Positions 43,160-51,504 of a DNA stretch of 64,000 nucleotides are shown here, one piece after another. The DNA is from Polaribacter aestuariivivens. Its GTDB lineage: Bacteria; Bacteroidota; Bacteroidia; Flavobacteriales; Flavobacteriaceae. The notes under the pieces are model-generated. The model was not told where the DNA came from. It was given only the letters and a program-made list of their open reading frames with translations, and did not search any database. A program made the translations under genes and the position numbers. The stretch spans positions 62,001-126,000 of the forward strand of contig NZ_VANR01000003.1 of the NCBI RefSeq assembly GCF_005885675.1. Direction: 5' to 3'. Every line of letters begins with the position of its first letter. Position 1 is the first letter of the stretch.

Positions 43160-43594
43160 ATGTCATTTTCAAATATATATTTAACAGGAAAACACAAACA
43201 GGAAATTGGTCATTTTGCCAATATTGTAAAAATTGCAAAAGTAGATGGTAAAATTACAGATGATGAAAAAGACTTGCTGATAAAAGTGGGTAAAAGGCTA
43301 AATATTACGTTAGACGAATTTTCGATTATTTTAAATAACCCAGAAAAATTCCCAATAAATCCGCCTGTAAGTTACGAGGAAAGAATTGAGCGTTTGTATC
43401 GCTTAACAAAAATGATTTTGATAGATGGTGAAGCACATTTAAAAGAAACAAAATTATTTAAAAAAATTGCTGTAGGCTTGCATTTTTCAAATGAAAGAAC
43501 AGAAAAGGTTTGTGCAAAAGCAATTGAATTGGTACTTAAAAAAGCAGATTTAGATGAATTTACAGAAACGATTAAAAAGGTAGATAGTAATTAA
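43160..43594 (+). CDS. TerB-like (tellurite-resistance-fold) protein
   Basis: A 144-residue all-helical soluble protein. ANIVKIAKVDGKITDDEKDL is the conserved TerB start (VDGxIxxxE), and TKMILIDGEAHLKETKLFKK repeats the metal-binding-type pattern (IDGExHxxE). TerB-like proteins are small helical modules, some linked to stress; a role here cannot be specified. It is convergent with the next gene by 4 bp. Confidence 0.82.
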   Translation: MSFSNIYLTGKHKQEIGHFANIVKIAKVDGKITDDEKDLLIKVGKRLNITLDEFSIILNNPEKFPINPPVSYEERIERLYRLTKMILIDGEAHLKETKLFKKIAVGLHFSNERTEKVCAKAIELVLKKADLDEFTETIKKVDSN

Positions 43595-43598
43595 TCTT

Positions 43599-44141
43599 TT
43601 ACTCTAAAATATGAGTTGGCAACCCATCAATACTTTGTTGGTTCGTTTTTTTCCAATAGTTTTTTATACCCTCTTTTCCTTGTTCTTTAGCCCAATCGTT
43701 TAAATCATTTCTTTCACCTTTGTATTCCATGTAAGGAATTGACATTCCGCACGAAGTTTGTGCAGATTCAACCTGAATATCAAAAATTTGTCGCGTTCCA
43801 GGAGTTTCTGGAAATAAGGAAATTAATTCATCCCAAGAAGCATCTCCTTCTTTTATTTCTTTTCCTTTTCCATACAAACGTAAAATATTTGGTACTTTTT
43901 CGAATGAACAAAACATAATAGTAATACGTTCATTTTCTAATAAATGCGCAGCAGTTTCATTGCCACTACCTGTAACGTTTAGCCATAAAACCCTATTTTC
44001 TTCAATAATTCTGAAAGAATCCATTCCTTTTGGCGATAAATTTATTCTTCCGGAAGTTGGAGCAGTTGCCACAAAAAATATTTTTTGAACTTCTATAAAT
44101 TTTTGAAGTCGGGATGTGATTTTAGTGTAGAATTTAGACAT
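43599..44141 (-). CDS. Pyridoxamine 5'-phosphate oxidase-family flavoprotein
   Basis: About 180 residues from the ATG at 44141. The split-barrel flavin-binding fold is indicated by FFVATAPTSGRINLSPKGMD, IEENRVLWLNVTGSGNETAA, HLLENERITIMFCSFEKVPN and LRLYGKGKEI. A late TSCGMSIPYMEYKGERNDLN is typical of a subgroup of unknown substrate. It probably binds FMN or F420-like cofactors; whether it acts on pyridoxamine phosphate is doubtful from length and sequence. Confidence 0.88.
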   Translation of the reverse strand: MSKFYTKITSRLQKFIEVQKIFFVATAPTSGRINLSPKGMDSFRIIEENRVLWLNVTGSGNETAAHLLENERITIMFCSFEKVPNILRLYGKGKEIKEGDASWDELISLFPETPGTRQIFDIQVESAQTSCGMSIPYMEYKGERNDLNDWAKEQGKEGIKNYWKKTNQQSIDGLPTHILE

Positions 44142-44224
44142 TTTAAAGTTCAATTTGAAACTACGAATTTACAACATCTAAAATTATTAATTTCTTACCT
44201 TTAGCCAAAATAAAAACCATTTGT

Positions 44225-45700
44225 ATGGAATACGGATTTCTTTCAGTAATACCACCCATTGTTGCCATTATTTTAGCGTTAAGAACCAAACAAGTGTACA
44301 TTGCTTTGTTATTTGGAATTTGGTTTTCTTGGTTGATAATTGAAGGCTGGAATCCATTAAACGGAACTTTAGCCATGATTGAAGGAATGGTAAACGTTTT
44401 TCAAGACAAAGGAAGTACAAGAACTATTATGTTTAGTGCTTTGGTTGGAGCGCTGTTAATTTTTATTCAATTTTCGAGAGGAGTAGAAGGATTTATCAAT
44501 ATTATTAATAAAAAATTGGTAAAATATGAAAACAAAAAATCGGGTTACAGCAGAGTAATGGTGCAAATTTTAGCAACTTTTACAGGACTTTTATTGTTTG
44601 TAGAAACGAGTATTTCTTCTTTAACTGTTGGGACTTTATATCGTCCAATTTTCGATAAATTAGGAATTCCGCGTGAAAAACTGGCTTACATTGCAGATTC
44701 GAGTTCTGCACCATCCTCCATATTAATTCCTTTTAATGCTTGGGGCGCATTTATTATGGGATTGTTACTCACACAAGGAATTGACAAGCCTTTTGCAATG
44801 ATGATTGCTTCGATTAAATACAATTTTTATCCAATTTTAGCAATCGGAATTTTGTTTTTTATCATTTTATCAAGAAAGGATTTTGGTCCCATGAAAAAAG
44901 CCGAAAAAAGAACCAAAGAAACAGGAATGTTACTAAATAAAGGTTCAAAACCAATGGTTTCAGATGAGGTAACTTCATTTCCCCCAAAAGAAGGCATTCC
45001 TGCAAGAGCTTATAATATGGTTGTACCATTAGCAACCATGGTTTTTATGATGCCAATAAATTTAATTTACACAGGTTGGAATGAGGTCAAAGACTTCTCA
45101 TCAACTTTTGATCATATAAAACAAGCAATTGGTGCAGGTTCTGGTTCATCATCTGTTTTATATGCTGTAATTACAGCGCTTTTAGTCGCAATTACAATGT
45201 ATACCATTCAAGGATTTTTAAAACCAAAAGAAGCTGTAAACTTAACTTTAAAAGGAATTAGCGAGCTAATGCCATTAGCACTATTAATGTTATTAGCATT
45301 TGCAATTGGAAACGCTTGTAAAGAGTTAGAAACTGGAGTTTATGTAGCAAATGCAACCAAAGAATGGTTATCACCTCAATTATTACCAGCTGTTGTTTTT
45401 ATAATTAGTTCTTTTATTGCATTTTCCACAGGAACTTCTTGGGGAACTTTTGCAATTATGTTGCTAATTTCAATACCAATGGCTAATACTCATGGAGCAG
45501 ACGTAACAATTGTGGTTGCAGCCACTTTAGGAGGAGGAATTTTCGGAGACCATTGTTCGCCAATTTCAGACACTTCTATCATTTCGTCTATGGCTTCTGC
45601 TAGCGATCATATAGATCATGTAAAAACACAATTACCTTATGCTTTGGTTGGTGGCGCAATCACTGTTATTTTGTATTTGATTATTGGGTTTTTTGGGTAA
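44225..45700 (+). CDS. NhaC-family Na+/H+ antiporter
   Basis: A 491-residue inner-membrane protein with about eleven to twelve hydrophobic segments. It starts LSVIPPIVAIILALRTKQVY and has LFVETSISSLTVGTLYRPIF, IADSSSAPSSILIPFNAWGA, FSTGTSWGTFAIMLLISIPM and GGGIFGDHCSPISDTSIISS, the NhaC-type core motifs. It would exchange sodium and protons, or a related substrate, which fits a marine lifestyle. TACCTTTA about 27 bp upstream is a possible -7 box. Confidence 0.93.
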   Translation: MEYGFLSVIPPIVAIILALRTKQVYIALLFGIWFSWLIIEGWNPLNGTLAMIEGMVNVFQDKGSTRTIMFSALVGALLIFIQFSRGVEGFINIINKKLVKYENKKSGYSRVMVQILATFTGLLLFVETSISSLTVGTLYRPIFDKLGIPREKLAYIADSSSAPSSILIPFNAWGAFIMGLLLTQGIDKPFAMMIASIKYNFYPILAIGILFFIILSRKDFGPMKKAEKRTKETGMLLNKGSKPMVSDEVTSFPPKEGIPARAYNMVVPLATMVFMMPINLIYTGWNEVKDFSSTFDHIKQAIGAGSGSSSVLYAVITALLVAITMYTIQGFLKPKEAVNLTLKGISELMPLALLMLLAFAIGNACKELETGVYVANATKEWLSPQLLPAVVFIISSFIAFSTGTSWGTFAIMLLISIPMANTHGADVTIVVAATLGGGIFGDHCSPISDTSIISSMASASDHIDHVKTQLPYALVGGAITVILYLIIGFFG

Positions 45701-45710
45701 AATAAATTTT

Positions 45711-46199
45711 ATGAAAGAGAACAAAATATTTAAAAAAACAACGAAAACAATAAGTGATGGTGCTGACCAAATTATAGATCAACTTAAAAACGGACTTTCT
45801 AAAATCGGAGATTTAGGAACGAATACAAAAAACAAGTTTATTGATTATGTTAAAGATGTTTTTAGTGTTTTACCATTATTAGAAAAAGCAGGTTTTAGAA
45901 CAAATAGATTAATTGTTGGAGTTTCAATTCCGCCCTCAGTGGAAATTCATTTTAGTAGATTTAAGGAAATTAATCAGAATGAAATCGATATTTTAAATGA
46001 GGAATACAGAGATAAGAAAATGTTTAAATTGATTTTAAAATCATTATTGATGTCTAATGAATTTCAATCAAAATTATCATCAGAAAGTTTAGTTTTTGCA
46101 GAAACCTGTATTGAAATTTCAATTCCACCAAAAGTGAGTATTAAATACTTAAATAAAGATATTGCAAACCTGATTAAACTAGAAGCTGATTTTGATTAA
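45711..46199 (+). CDS. Conserved hypothetical protein
   Basis: About 162 residues from ATG 45711; an upstream TTG at 45684 would overlap the antiporter gene and is rejected. The N-terminal part is helical (TKTISDGADQIIDQLKNGLS, KNKFIDYVKDVFSVLPLLEK); the C-terminal part carries two related strands, VGVSIPPSVEIHF and IEISIPPKVSIKY. No family is recognised and there is no signal peptide. It lies 10 bp after the antiporter gene and is probably cotranscribed with it. Confidence 0.72.
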   Translation: MKENKIFKKTTKTISDGADQIIDQLKNGLSKIGDLGTNTKNKFIDYVKDVFSVLPLLEKAGFRTNRLIVGVSIPPSVEIHFSRFKEINQNEIDILNEEYRDKKMFKLILKSLLMSNEFQSKLSSESLVFAETCIEISIPPKVSIKYLNKDIANLIKLEADFD

Positions 46200-46200
46200 T

Positions 46201-46596
46201 TTACTTCACCAAAACCCCACGTTTTTTCAATTCAGGAATTTCTCTTAAAGCACCTTCTTTAACCGTGTTTTTTTTGAATAAAAATGTTTTTTCATACAAA
46301 GTATTTCCTTCGAAAAAAGTTACTTGAAAACGATTGTTTAGTTTGAATAGTTCTGGTTGCATAAACTCAATTTTTGCAAAAGAATTTGCTGGGAGTTTTT
46401 CTACTTTTTTACGCAATAAAGAAGTCGTTTTTTTCTCCGAAAAACCTTGTGAAACAATCACTACCATTTCTAAATCAACATTTTTATTGTTGATAAGATA
46501 TACATTCCAATCATTGGTGTTGTAAATATCGTTAAACTCATAAACAACAGCCATTTCTACGTTGGTAACTTCTGGTATTTTAATGTCTTTTTTCAT
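46201..46596 (-). CDS. Conserved hypothetical protein
   Basis: A 131-residue soluble protein without signal peptide. It starts MKKDIKIPEVTNVEMAVVYE and has VYLINNKNVDLEMVVIVSQG and KLPANSFAKIEFMQPELFKL, a beta-rich pattern. I do not recognise a family, though the layout looks conserved in Flavobacteria. It ends the pheS-led minus-strand series, 36 bp after the META-domain gene. Confidence 0.7.
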   Translation of the reverse strand: MKKDIKIPEVTNVEMAVVYEFNDIYNTNDWNVYLINNKNVDLEMVVIVSQGFSEKKTTSLLRKKVEKLPANSFAKIEFMQPELFKLNNRFQVTFFEGNTLYEKTFLFKKNTVKEGALREIPELKKRGVLVK

Positions 46597-46632
46597 ATAT
46601 GCTGAATTTATTTCAAAATAATTAAAAGGTTA

Positions 46633-47055
46633 TTATTTTGTAAAAACGAGTATTTTTTGTCCTTCAGCATTAAAGAAAGTTAATGTTTTATCGTCAACAG
46701 AATAGGTATCTATTTTTGATAATAATGAACCAAAAGCATCAGCAATTTTCATTTCTGCACACATCATTTTTGTTTCACCAAACATAGAAAATTCGATGTT
46801 TTTTTCTTCAATAGTATTTATAGATGAAAAGAAGTTATTACAACCATTATTACCATTTACTTTTTCTTCTTCTATGGTAATAAAAGGAGTTTTTTGATGG
46901 TTGGTAAGTTCTTCTTTGGTAATATTTGCTATTTTAGAAACAGTCCAAGTTCCTTTAATATCGTTTAAAAAGTCTGCTTTCGTTTTCTTATTTTCTGAAT
47001 TTGTACTACAAGAAACCATAAGAATTGTACAAAAAATTAAAAGTATATTTTTCAT
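46633..47055 (-). CDS. META-domain lipoprotein (HslJ-like)
   Basis: A 140-residue lipoprotein with lipobox ILMVSC (Cys16). The META domain is seen in IKGTWTVSKIA, FITIEEEKVNGNNGCNNFFS, FSMFGETKMMCAEMKIADAF and LTFFNAEGQKILVF. META/HslJ domains are small beta proteins found in envelope lipoproteins; some are stress-linked. The role here is unknown. Confidence 0.88.
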   Translation of the reverse strand: MKNILLIFCTILMVSCSTNSENKKTKADFLNDIKGTWTVSKIANITKEELTNHQKTPFITIEEEKVNGNNGCNNFFSSINTIEEKNIEFSMFGETKMMCAEMKIADAFGSLLSKIDTYSVDDKTLTFFNAEGQKILVFTK

Positions 47056-47108
47056 TGTATTTATTTTAGAAATAATATTTCAAAAAGTATACCAACTATT
47101 GGTTTAGG

Positions 47109-47366
47109 TTACCAAATTTTATAAAAAGCTTCCTTAGAAATTTGGGTACCATCACAATCTTCGATTGTTAAGGTATGTTCACCTAAATTTCCAAATTTAT
47201 CTTTTGGGTTTTCTTCGCTATATTTTAAAACTTTTCCATTTTGATATACAGTAATTTGTTTCAAAATTTCGTCAGCATCATTGGTCTCAAAATACCAAGT
47301 AGAGTTTCCCCAGTTAGAGTATTCATCATCTCTTCCTTCATCCCAAAATTGTGTGAAGTAATTCAT
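47109..47366 (-). CDS. Small DUF6881-like protein
   Basis: An 85-residue soluble protein: WDEGRDDEYSNWGNSTWYFE, ADEILKQITVYQNGKVLKYS, LTIEDCDGTQISKEAFYKIW. The pattern (aromatic start, strand with ITVYQNGKVLKY, C-terminal EFxxIW-like end) resembles DUF6881, of unknown function. Its ATG overlaps the pheS stop by one base (TAATG), so it is translationally coupled to pheS. Confidence 0.75.
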   Translation of the reverse strand: MNYFTQFWDEGRDDEYSNWGNSTWYFETNDADEILKQITVYQNGKVLKYSEENPKDKFGNLGEHTLTIEDCDGTQISKEAFYKIW

Positions 47367-48385
47367 TAAATTACCGACTTAAATTGTTCTAAGAAACGTT
47401 TATCATTTTCGTAGAACATTCTAATATCTGGTATTTGATACAATAACATTGCAATACGCTCTATTCCCATTCCAAAGGCGTAACCAGAGTATTTTGTTGG
47501 ATCTATATTGGCGTTTTTAAGTACGTTTGGATCTACCATTCCACAACCCATAATTTCTAACCAACCAGTACCTTTTGTAATTCTGTAATCGGTTTCAGTT
47601 TCTAATCCCCAATAAATATCTACTTCTGCACTTGGTTCAGTAAATGGGAAATAAGATGGACGTAAACGTATTTTCGACTTTCCAAACATCTCTTTTGTAA
47701 AGTACAAAAGTGTTTGTTTTAAATCGGCAAAAGAAACATCAGTATCTATATACAAACCTTCTACTTGATGAAAAATACAATGTGCTCTTGCAGAAATATC
47801 TTCATTTCTAAAAACTCTTCCTGGAGAAATTGTACGAATTGGTGGTTCGTTTTCTTCCATGTAACGCACTTGCACAGAAGAGGTGTGTGTTCTTAATAAA
47901 ATATCTGGATCTTGTTCAATAAAAAACGTGTCTTGCATGTCTCTTGCAGGATGATACTCTGGCAAGTTCAATGCAGTAAAATTATGCCAATCGTCTTCAA
48001 TTTCTGGACCTTCAGAAACTGTGAAACCAATTCTGTTAAAAACCTCTATAATTTGATTTTTTACTAATGAAATTGGATGACGAGAACCCAATTCAATTGG
48101 TTCTGCAGGACGCGTTAAATCGCCGTAAAATGATTGTTGACTCGAAGAACTTTCTAAAGCATCTGTTAATTCCGCTACTTTTCCTTCTGCAGATTTCTTT
48201 AAATTGTTTAAAGCTTGTCCGAAATCTTTTCGAAGTTCTGCATCTACATTTTTAAATTCAGCAAATAAATCTTTTAGCAAGCCTTTGCTTCCTAAATATT
48301 TAATTCTAAACGCCTCAACTTCATCTTTAGTGGTTGCGTTAAACGCTTTTACATCTCCAATAAGTTCTTTTACTTTATCTAACAT
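47366..48385 (-). CDS. pheS: Phenylalanyl-tRNA synthetase alpha subunit
   Basis: PheS is the catalytic subunit of the alpha2-beta2 enzyme that charges tRNA-Phe. About 339 residues from ATG 48385. The N-terminal coiled coil has EVEAFRIKYLGSKGLLKDLF; the class II core has HPISLVKNQIIEVFNRIGFT, LLRTHTSSVQVRYMEENEPP, YPxFT-type SYFPFTEPSAEVDIYW, and GMGIERIAMLLYQIPDIRMF. A GTG start at 48406 is rejected because it falls in the -7 box TAAATTTG. pheT is not in the window. Confidence 0.96.
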   Translation of the reverse strand: MLDKVKELIGDVKAFNATTKDEVEAFRIKYLGSKGLLKDLFAEFKNVDAELRKDFGQALNNLKKSAEGKVAELTDALESSSSQQSFYGDLTRPAEPIELGSRHPISLVKNQIIEVFNRIGFTVSEGPEIEDDWHNFTALNLPEYHPARDMQDTFFIEQDPDILLRTHTSSVQVRYMEENEPPIRTISPGRVFRNEDISARAHCIFHQVEGLYIDTDVSFADLKQTLLYFTKEMFGKSKIRLRPSYFPFTEPSAEVDIYWGLETETDYRITKGTGWLEIMGCGMVDPNVLKNANIDPTKYSGYAFGMGIERIAMLLYQIPDIRMFYENDKRFLEQFKSVI

Positions 48386-48405
48386 TTTCGGGTAAAATTG
48401 AGCCA

Positions 48406-48413
48406 CAAATTTA
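48406..48413 (-). promoter_or_regulatory. -7 box (TAAATTTG) for pheS
   Basis: Minus-strand TAAATTTG matches TAnnTTTG, with a TTG about 21 bp further upstream. It lies 21 bp before the ATG at 48385 and decides the pheS start. Confidence 0.6.
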
Positions 48414-48520
48414 GTGTTTTTTGTAGAGTTTTATCAACCTAAAACCTAAAAAACCATAACAGCTTCCGAAATCGATTGAAATAAGGTTAAAAACAAGTTA
48501 AATAAAATATATTTTTTATT

Positions 48521-48548
48521 TTGTCAAATTATAAATTACCTATCTTTG
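48521..48548 (+). promoter_or_regulatory. Complete flavobacterial promoter for gdhA
   Basis: TTG at 48521-48523 and TATCTTTG at 48541-48548 are separated by 17 bp, an exact fit to the Bacteroidota housekeeping promoter. The predicted leader is about 40 bases. Confidence 0.8.
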
Positions 48549-48594
48549 TTATATTAAATTTTTATATAATTCGTAAAAAATCATATTTAAAACT

Positions 48595-49938
48595 ATGGAG
48601 TTAAAAATAAATGAGTTTATGGAAATGGTTAAAAGTAGAAATAACCATGAGCCAGAATTTTTACAAGCCGTTCAAGAAGTAGCAGAAACTGTAATACCTT
48701 ATATTGTTAATCACGATATTTATCACGGAAAAAATATTTTATTAAGAATGGTAGAGCCAGAAAGATTAATTTCTTTTCGTGTTTCTTGGGTAGATGATGA
48801 TGGAGAGATTCAAGTAAATAGAGGGTACAGAATACAAATGAATTCGGCAATTGGCCCATATAAAGGAGGTTTGCGTTTTCATCCAACAGTAAATGCAAGT
48901 ATTTTAAAGTTTTTAGCTTTTGAACAAGTATTTAAAAACTCATTAACCACATTGCCAATGGGTGGTGGAAAAGGTGGCTCTGATTTTGATCCAAAAGGGA
49001 AATCAGACAACGAAATTATGCGTTTTTGTCACGCTTTTATGAGCGAATTATTCAGACATATTGGCCCTAATACAGATGTTCCTGCTGGAGATATTGGTGT
49101 TGGAGCAAGAGAAATTGGTTTTATGTTTGGGATGTATAAAAAACTAAATAACGAATTTACTGGAGTTTTAACAGGAAAAGGACAATCTTGGGGTGGTTCT
49201 TTAATACGACCAGAAGCTACAGGTTATGGAACGGTATATTTTGCACAAAATATGTTACAACGTAAAGACGATTCTTTTGATGGTAAAAAAGTAGTAATTT
49301 CTGGTTCTGGAAATGTTGCTCAATTTGCTGCAGAAAAAGCAATCGAATTAGGCGCAACAATTTTAACGTTATCAGATTCTGGAGGTTATATTTTAGATGA
49401 AGATGGTATAGATACTGAGAAATTGAAGCATATAATGCATATTAAAAACGAAAAACGTGGTAGAATAAGCGAGTATGTAGATAAATATCCAGATGCAAAG
49501 TATTTTGAAGGCGAAAGACCTTGGTCTGTAAAATGTGATATTGCTTTACCATGTGCCACTCAAAATGAGTTGAATGGAGACGAAGCAAAACAATTAATTA
49601 AAAATGGTTGTATGTGTGTTTCTGAAGGTGCAAACATGCCTTCTACACCAGATGCAATTCATGAATTTCAAAAAGGAAAAATTTTGTTTGCTCCAGGAAA
49701 AGCATCTAATGCTGGTGGAGTAGCAACTTCTGGATTAGAAATGAGCCAGAATTCTTTAAGAATTTCTTGGTCTAGAGAAGAAGTAGATTCTAGATTAAAA
49801 GATATTATGGAAGACATTCATGATTCATGTGTAAAATATGGTGAAAACGAAGATGGATCAATTGATTACATTAGAGGAGCAAATATTGCAGGTTTCGTAA
49901 AAGTTGCAGACGCAATGTTAGCACAAGGTGTTATTTAA
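48595..49938 (+). CDS. gdhA: NADP-type glutamate dehydrogenase
   Basis: The enzyme interconverts 2-oxoglutarate plus ammonium and glutamate, an ammonium-assimilation route. The 447-residue product belongs to the hexameric bacterial type: GPYKGGLRFHPTVNASILKF, LPMGGGKGGSDFDPKGKSDN with catalytic Lys126, PAGDIGVGAREIGFMFGMYK, and the Rossmann segment KKVVISGSGNVAQFAAEKAI. Preference for NADP is inferred from family similarity. It is a single-gene unit with a full promoter and a terminator. Confidence 0.96.
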   Translation: MELKINEFMEMVKSRNNHEPEFLQAVQEVAETVIPYIVNHDIYHGKNILLRMVEPERLISFRVSWVDDDGEIQVNRGYRIQMNSAIGPYKGGLRFHPTVNASILKFLAFEQVFKNSLTTLPMGGGKGGSDFDPKGKSDNEIMRFCHAFMSELFRHIGPNTDVPAGDIGVGAREIGFMFGMYKKLNNEFTGVLTGKGQSWGGSLIRPEATGYGTVYFAQNMLQRKDDSFDGKKVVISGSGNVAQFAAEKAIELGATILTLSDSGGYILDEDGIDTEKLKHIMHIKNEKRGRISEYVDKYPDAKYFEGERPWSVKCDIALPCATQNELNGDEAKQLIKNGCMCVSEGANMPSTPDAIHEFQKGKILFAPGKASNAGGVATSGLEMSQNSLRISWSREEVDSRLKDIMEDIHDSCVKYGENEDGSIDYIRGANIAGFVKVADAMLAQGVI

Positions 49939-49966
49939 AAAACCTTTATAAGTTACTATAAATTGG

Positions 49967-49995
49967 AAACGCATCAATATCTTGATGCGTTTTTT
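49967..49995 (+). terminator. Rho-independent terminator after gdhA
   Basis: AAACGCATCAA / TTGATGCGTTT with a 4-base loop and a T run. A longer frame for the next gene would start inside this hairpin, so that start is rejected. Confidence 0.88.
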
Positions 49996-50022
49996 CGTTT
50001 ATTTGTGCATCTAAAATATTTT

Positions 50023-50646
50023 ATGAACGTACTAATTTTTATCCTTTTTGGTTTTTTTATTGCTGCTGGAGGCAGTATTACTCCTAGTTTTTTAAATTTA
50101 ACAGTTGTAAAATTTAGTTTAAGAAATGGAAAAAAAGCTGCTTTTTATTTAATTGGTGGTTATGCAACTATTTTGTTTTTTCAAGCGAATATTGGAGCTT
50201 ATTTGGCTAGCATTTTAATGAAAAACTCAGAATATATCACGCTGATTCAAAAAATAGGAACAGGAATTTTATTTTTATTGTCTATCAATTTTTTTCGATT
50301 GCATTTTACATCAAAAGTTATCAAAGAAAAGCAGGAAATTCCAAAATCTAAGGCATATTTTCATGGAATAATGATGTCTTCATTAAACACAATTGCAATT
50401 CCTTTTTATTTCACATCTATATCACTTTTAATAGGGTTACAATATTTTGAATACTCATTATTAAATGCATTTTATTTTTCTATTGGATCTACTTTAGGTT
50501 CATTTACTCTATACTCTATATACGCAATTGTTGCAGAAAAAATTGAACATAAATTACAATATATTGCTACTAAAATGGATTTTATTTTAGGATGTTTAAC
50601 AGGAGTTGTAGCTCTTGGAAATCTTATTTATTTAATTTATAAATAA
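50023..50646 (+). CDS. LysE-type membrane exporter
   Basis: About 207 residues from ATG 50023, with six hydrophobic segments: MNVLIFILFGFFIAAGGSIT, KKAAFYLIGGYATILFFQAN, IGTGILFLLSINFF, GIMMSSLNTIAIPFYFTSIS, FYFSIGSTLGSFTLYSIYAI and LGCLTGVVALGNLIYLIY. The fold and the N-terminal G-x-T-P-like SITPSFLNLTVVK match LysE/RhtB-type amino-acid exporters. The exported compound is unknown. The next gene begins 10 bp later. Confidence 0.8.
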   Translation: MNVLIFILFGFFIAAGGSITPSFLNLTVVKFSLRNGKKAAFYLIGGYATILFFQANIGAYLASILMKNSEYITLIQKIGTGILFLLSINFFRLHFTSKVIKEKQEIPKSKAYFHGIMMSSLNTIAIPFYFTSISLLIGLQYFEYSLLNAFYFSIGSTLGSFTLYSIYAIVAEKIEHKLQYIATKMDFILGCLTGVVALGNLIYLIYK

Positions 50647-50656
50647 CCTATTGTTA

Positions 50657-51502
50657 ATGAAAACTTTAAAAAACTTTATTGTTGAAGGAAAACATGAAAA
50701 ACCAATTATTACAGACGTTTTTTACAAAGAAACACATCAACCCAAAAACGTAGTCGTTTTTTGTCACGGATACAAAGGGTTTAAAGATTGGGGTGCTTGG
50801 AATTTAATGGCAAAAGCATTTGCTGAAGCTGGTTTTTTCTTTGTAAAATTCAATTTTTCACACAATGGAGGTACTTTGGAGCAACCTATAGATTTTCCAG
50901 ATTTAGAAGCTTTTGGAAACAATAATTACATTAAAGAATTAGACGATTTAGAAAGTATTTTAGATTGGATATCTAACAATTCAGATTTTAAAAATGAAAT
51001 AAATATTAATGACATTTCAATCATCGGTCATAGTAGAGGAGGAGGAATTGTTACTATAAAAACTGCTGAAGATTCTCGTGTTAAAAAACTAATTTCTTTG
51101 GCTGCAGTTTGCGATTTTGGTTCAAGAAGTTCAACAATTGGCGATTTAGAAAATTGGAAAAAAACAGGAGTAAAATATGTTTTAAACGGACGAACAAAAC
51201 AAAAAATGCCACATTTTTATCAGTTTTATATTAATTTTAAAGAAAACGAAGAACGATTAAATATTGAAAGGTCAGCAAAAAAAATTACAGTTCCACACTT
51301 AATAATTCATGGAAATACAGACACTTCAATTTCTGTAGAAGAAGCAAAAAAAATACATTCTTGGAACCCTAAAAGCACGCTAAAAATCATTAAAAATGCA
51401 GATCATGTTTTTAATGTTTCTCACCCTTGGGAAAAAGAAGAAATGACGAAAGCATTAAAAGAGGTTACTACAACTTGTATTGATTTTATAAATAACAATT
51501 AA
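50657..51502 (+). CDS. Alpha/beta hydrolase
   Basis: About 281 residues from ATG 50657. Hydrolase features: VVVFCHGYKGFKDWGAWNLM (oxyanion region), the nucleophile elbow SIIGHSRGGGIVTIKTAE with Ser in GHSRGG, TVPHLIIHGNTDTSISVEEA carrying the acidic residue, and the catalytic histidine in NADHVFNVSHP. It has no signal peptide, so it is cytoplasmic. The substrate is unknown; probably cotranscribed with the LysE-type gene. Confidence 0.9.
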   Translation: MKTLKNFIVEGKHEKPIITDVFYKETHQPKNVVVFCHGYKGFKDWGAWNLMAKAFAEAGFFFVKFNFSHNGGTLEQPIDFPDLEAFGNNNYIKELDDLESILDWISNNSDFKNEININDISIIGHSRGGGIVTIKTAEDSRVKKLISLAAVCDFGSRSSTIGDLENWKKTGVKYVLNGRTKQKMPHFYQFYINFKENEERLNIERSAKKITVPHLIIHGNTDTSISVEEAKKIHSWNPKSTLKIIKNADHVFNVSHPWEKEEMTKALKEVTTTCIDFINNN

Positions 51503-51504
51503 GC

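Noticed and set aside
49963..50022. Upstream TTG start for the LysE-type gene
   Set aside because: Lies in the gdhA terminator; the ATG at 50023 starts a normal first membrane helix.
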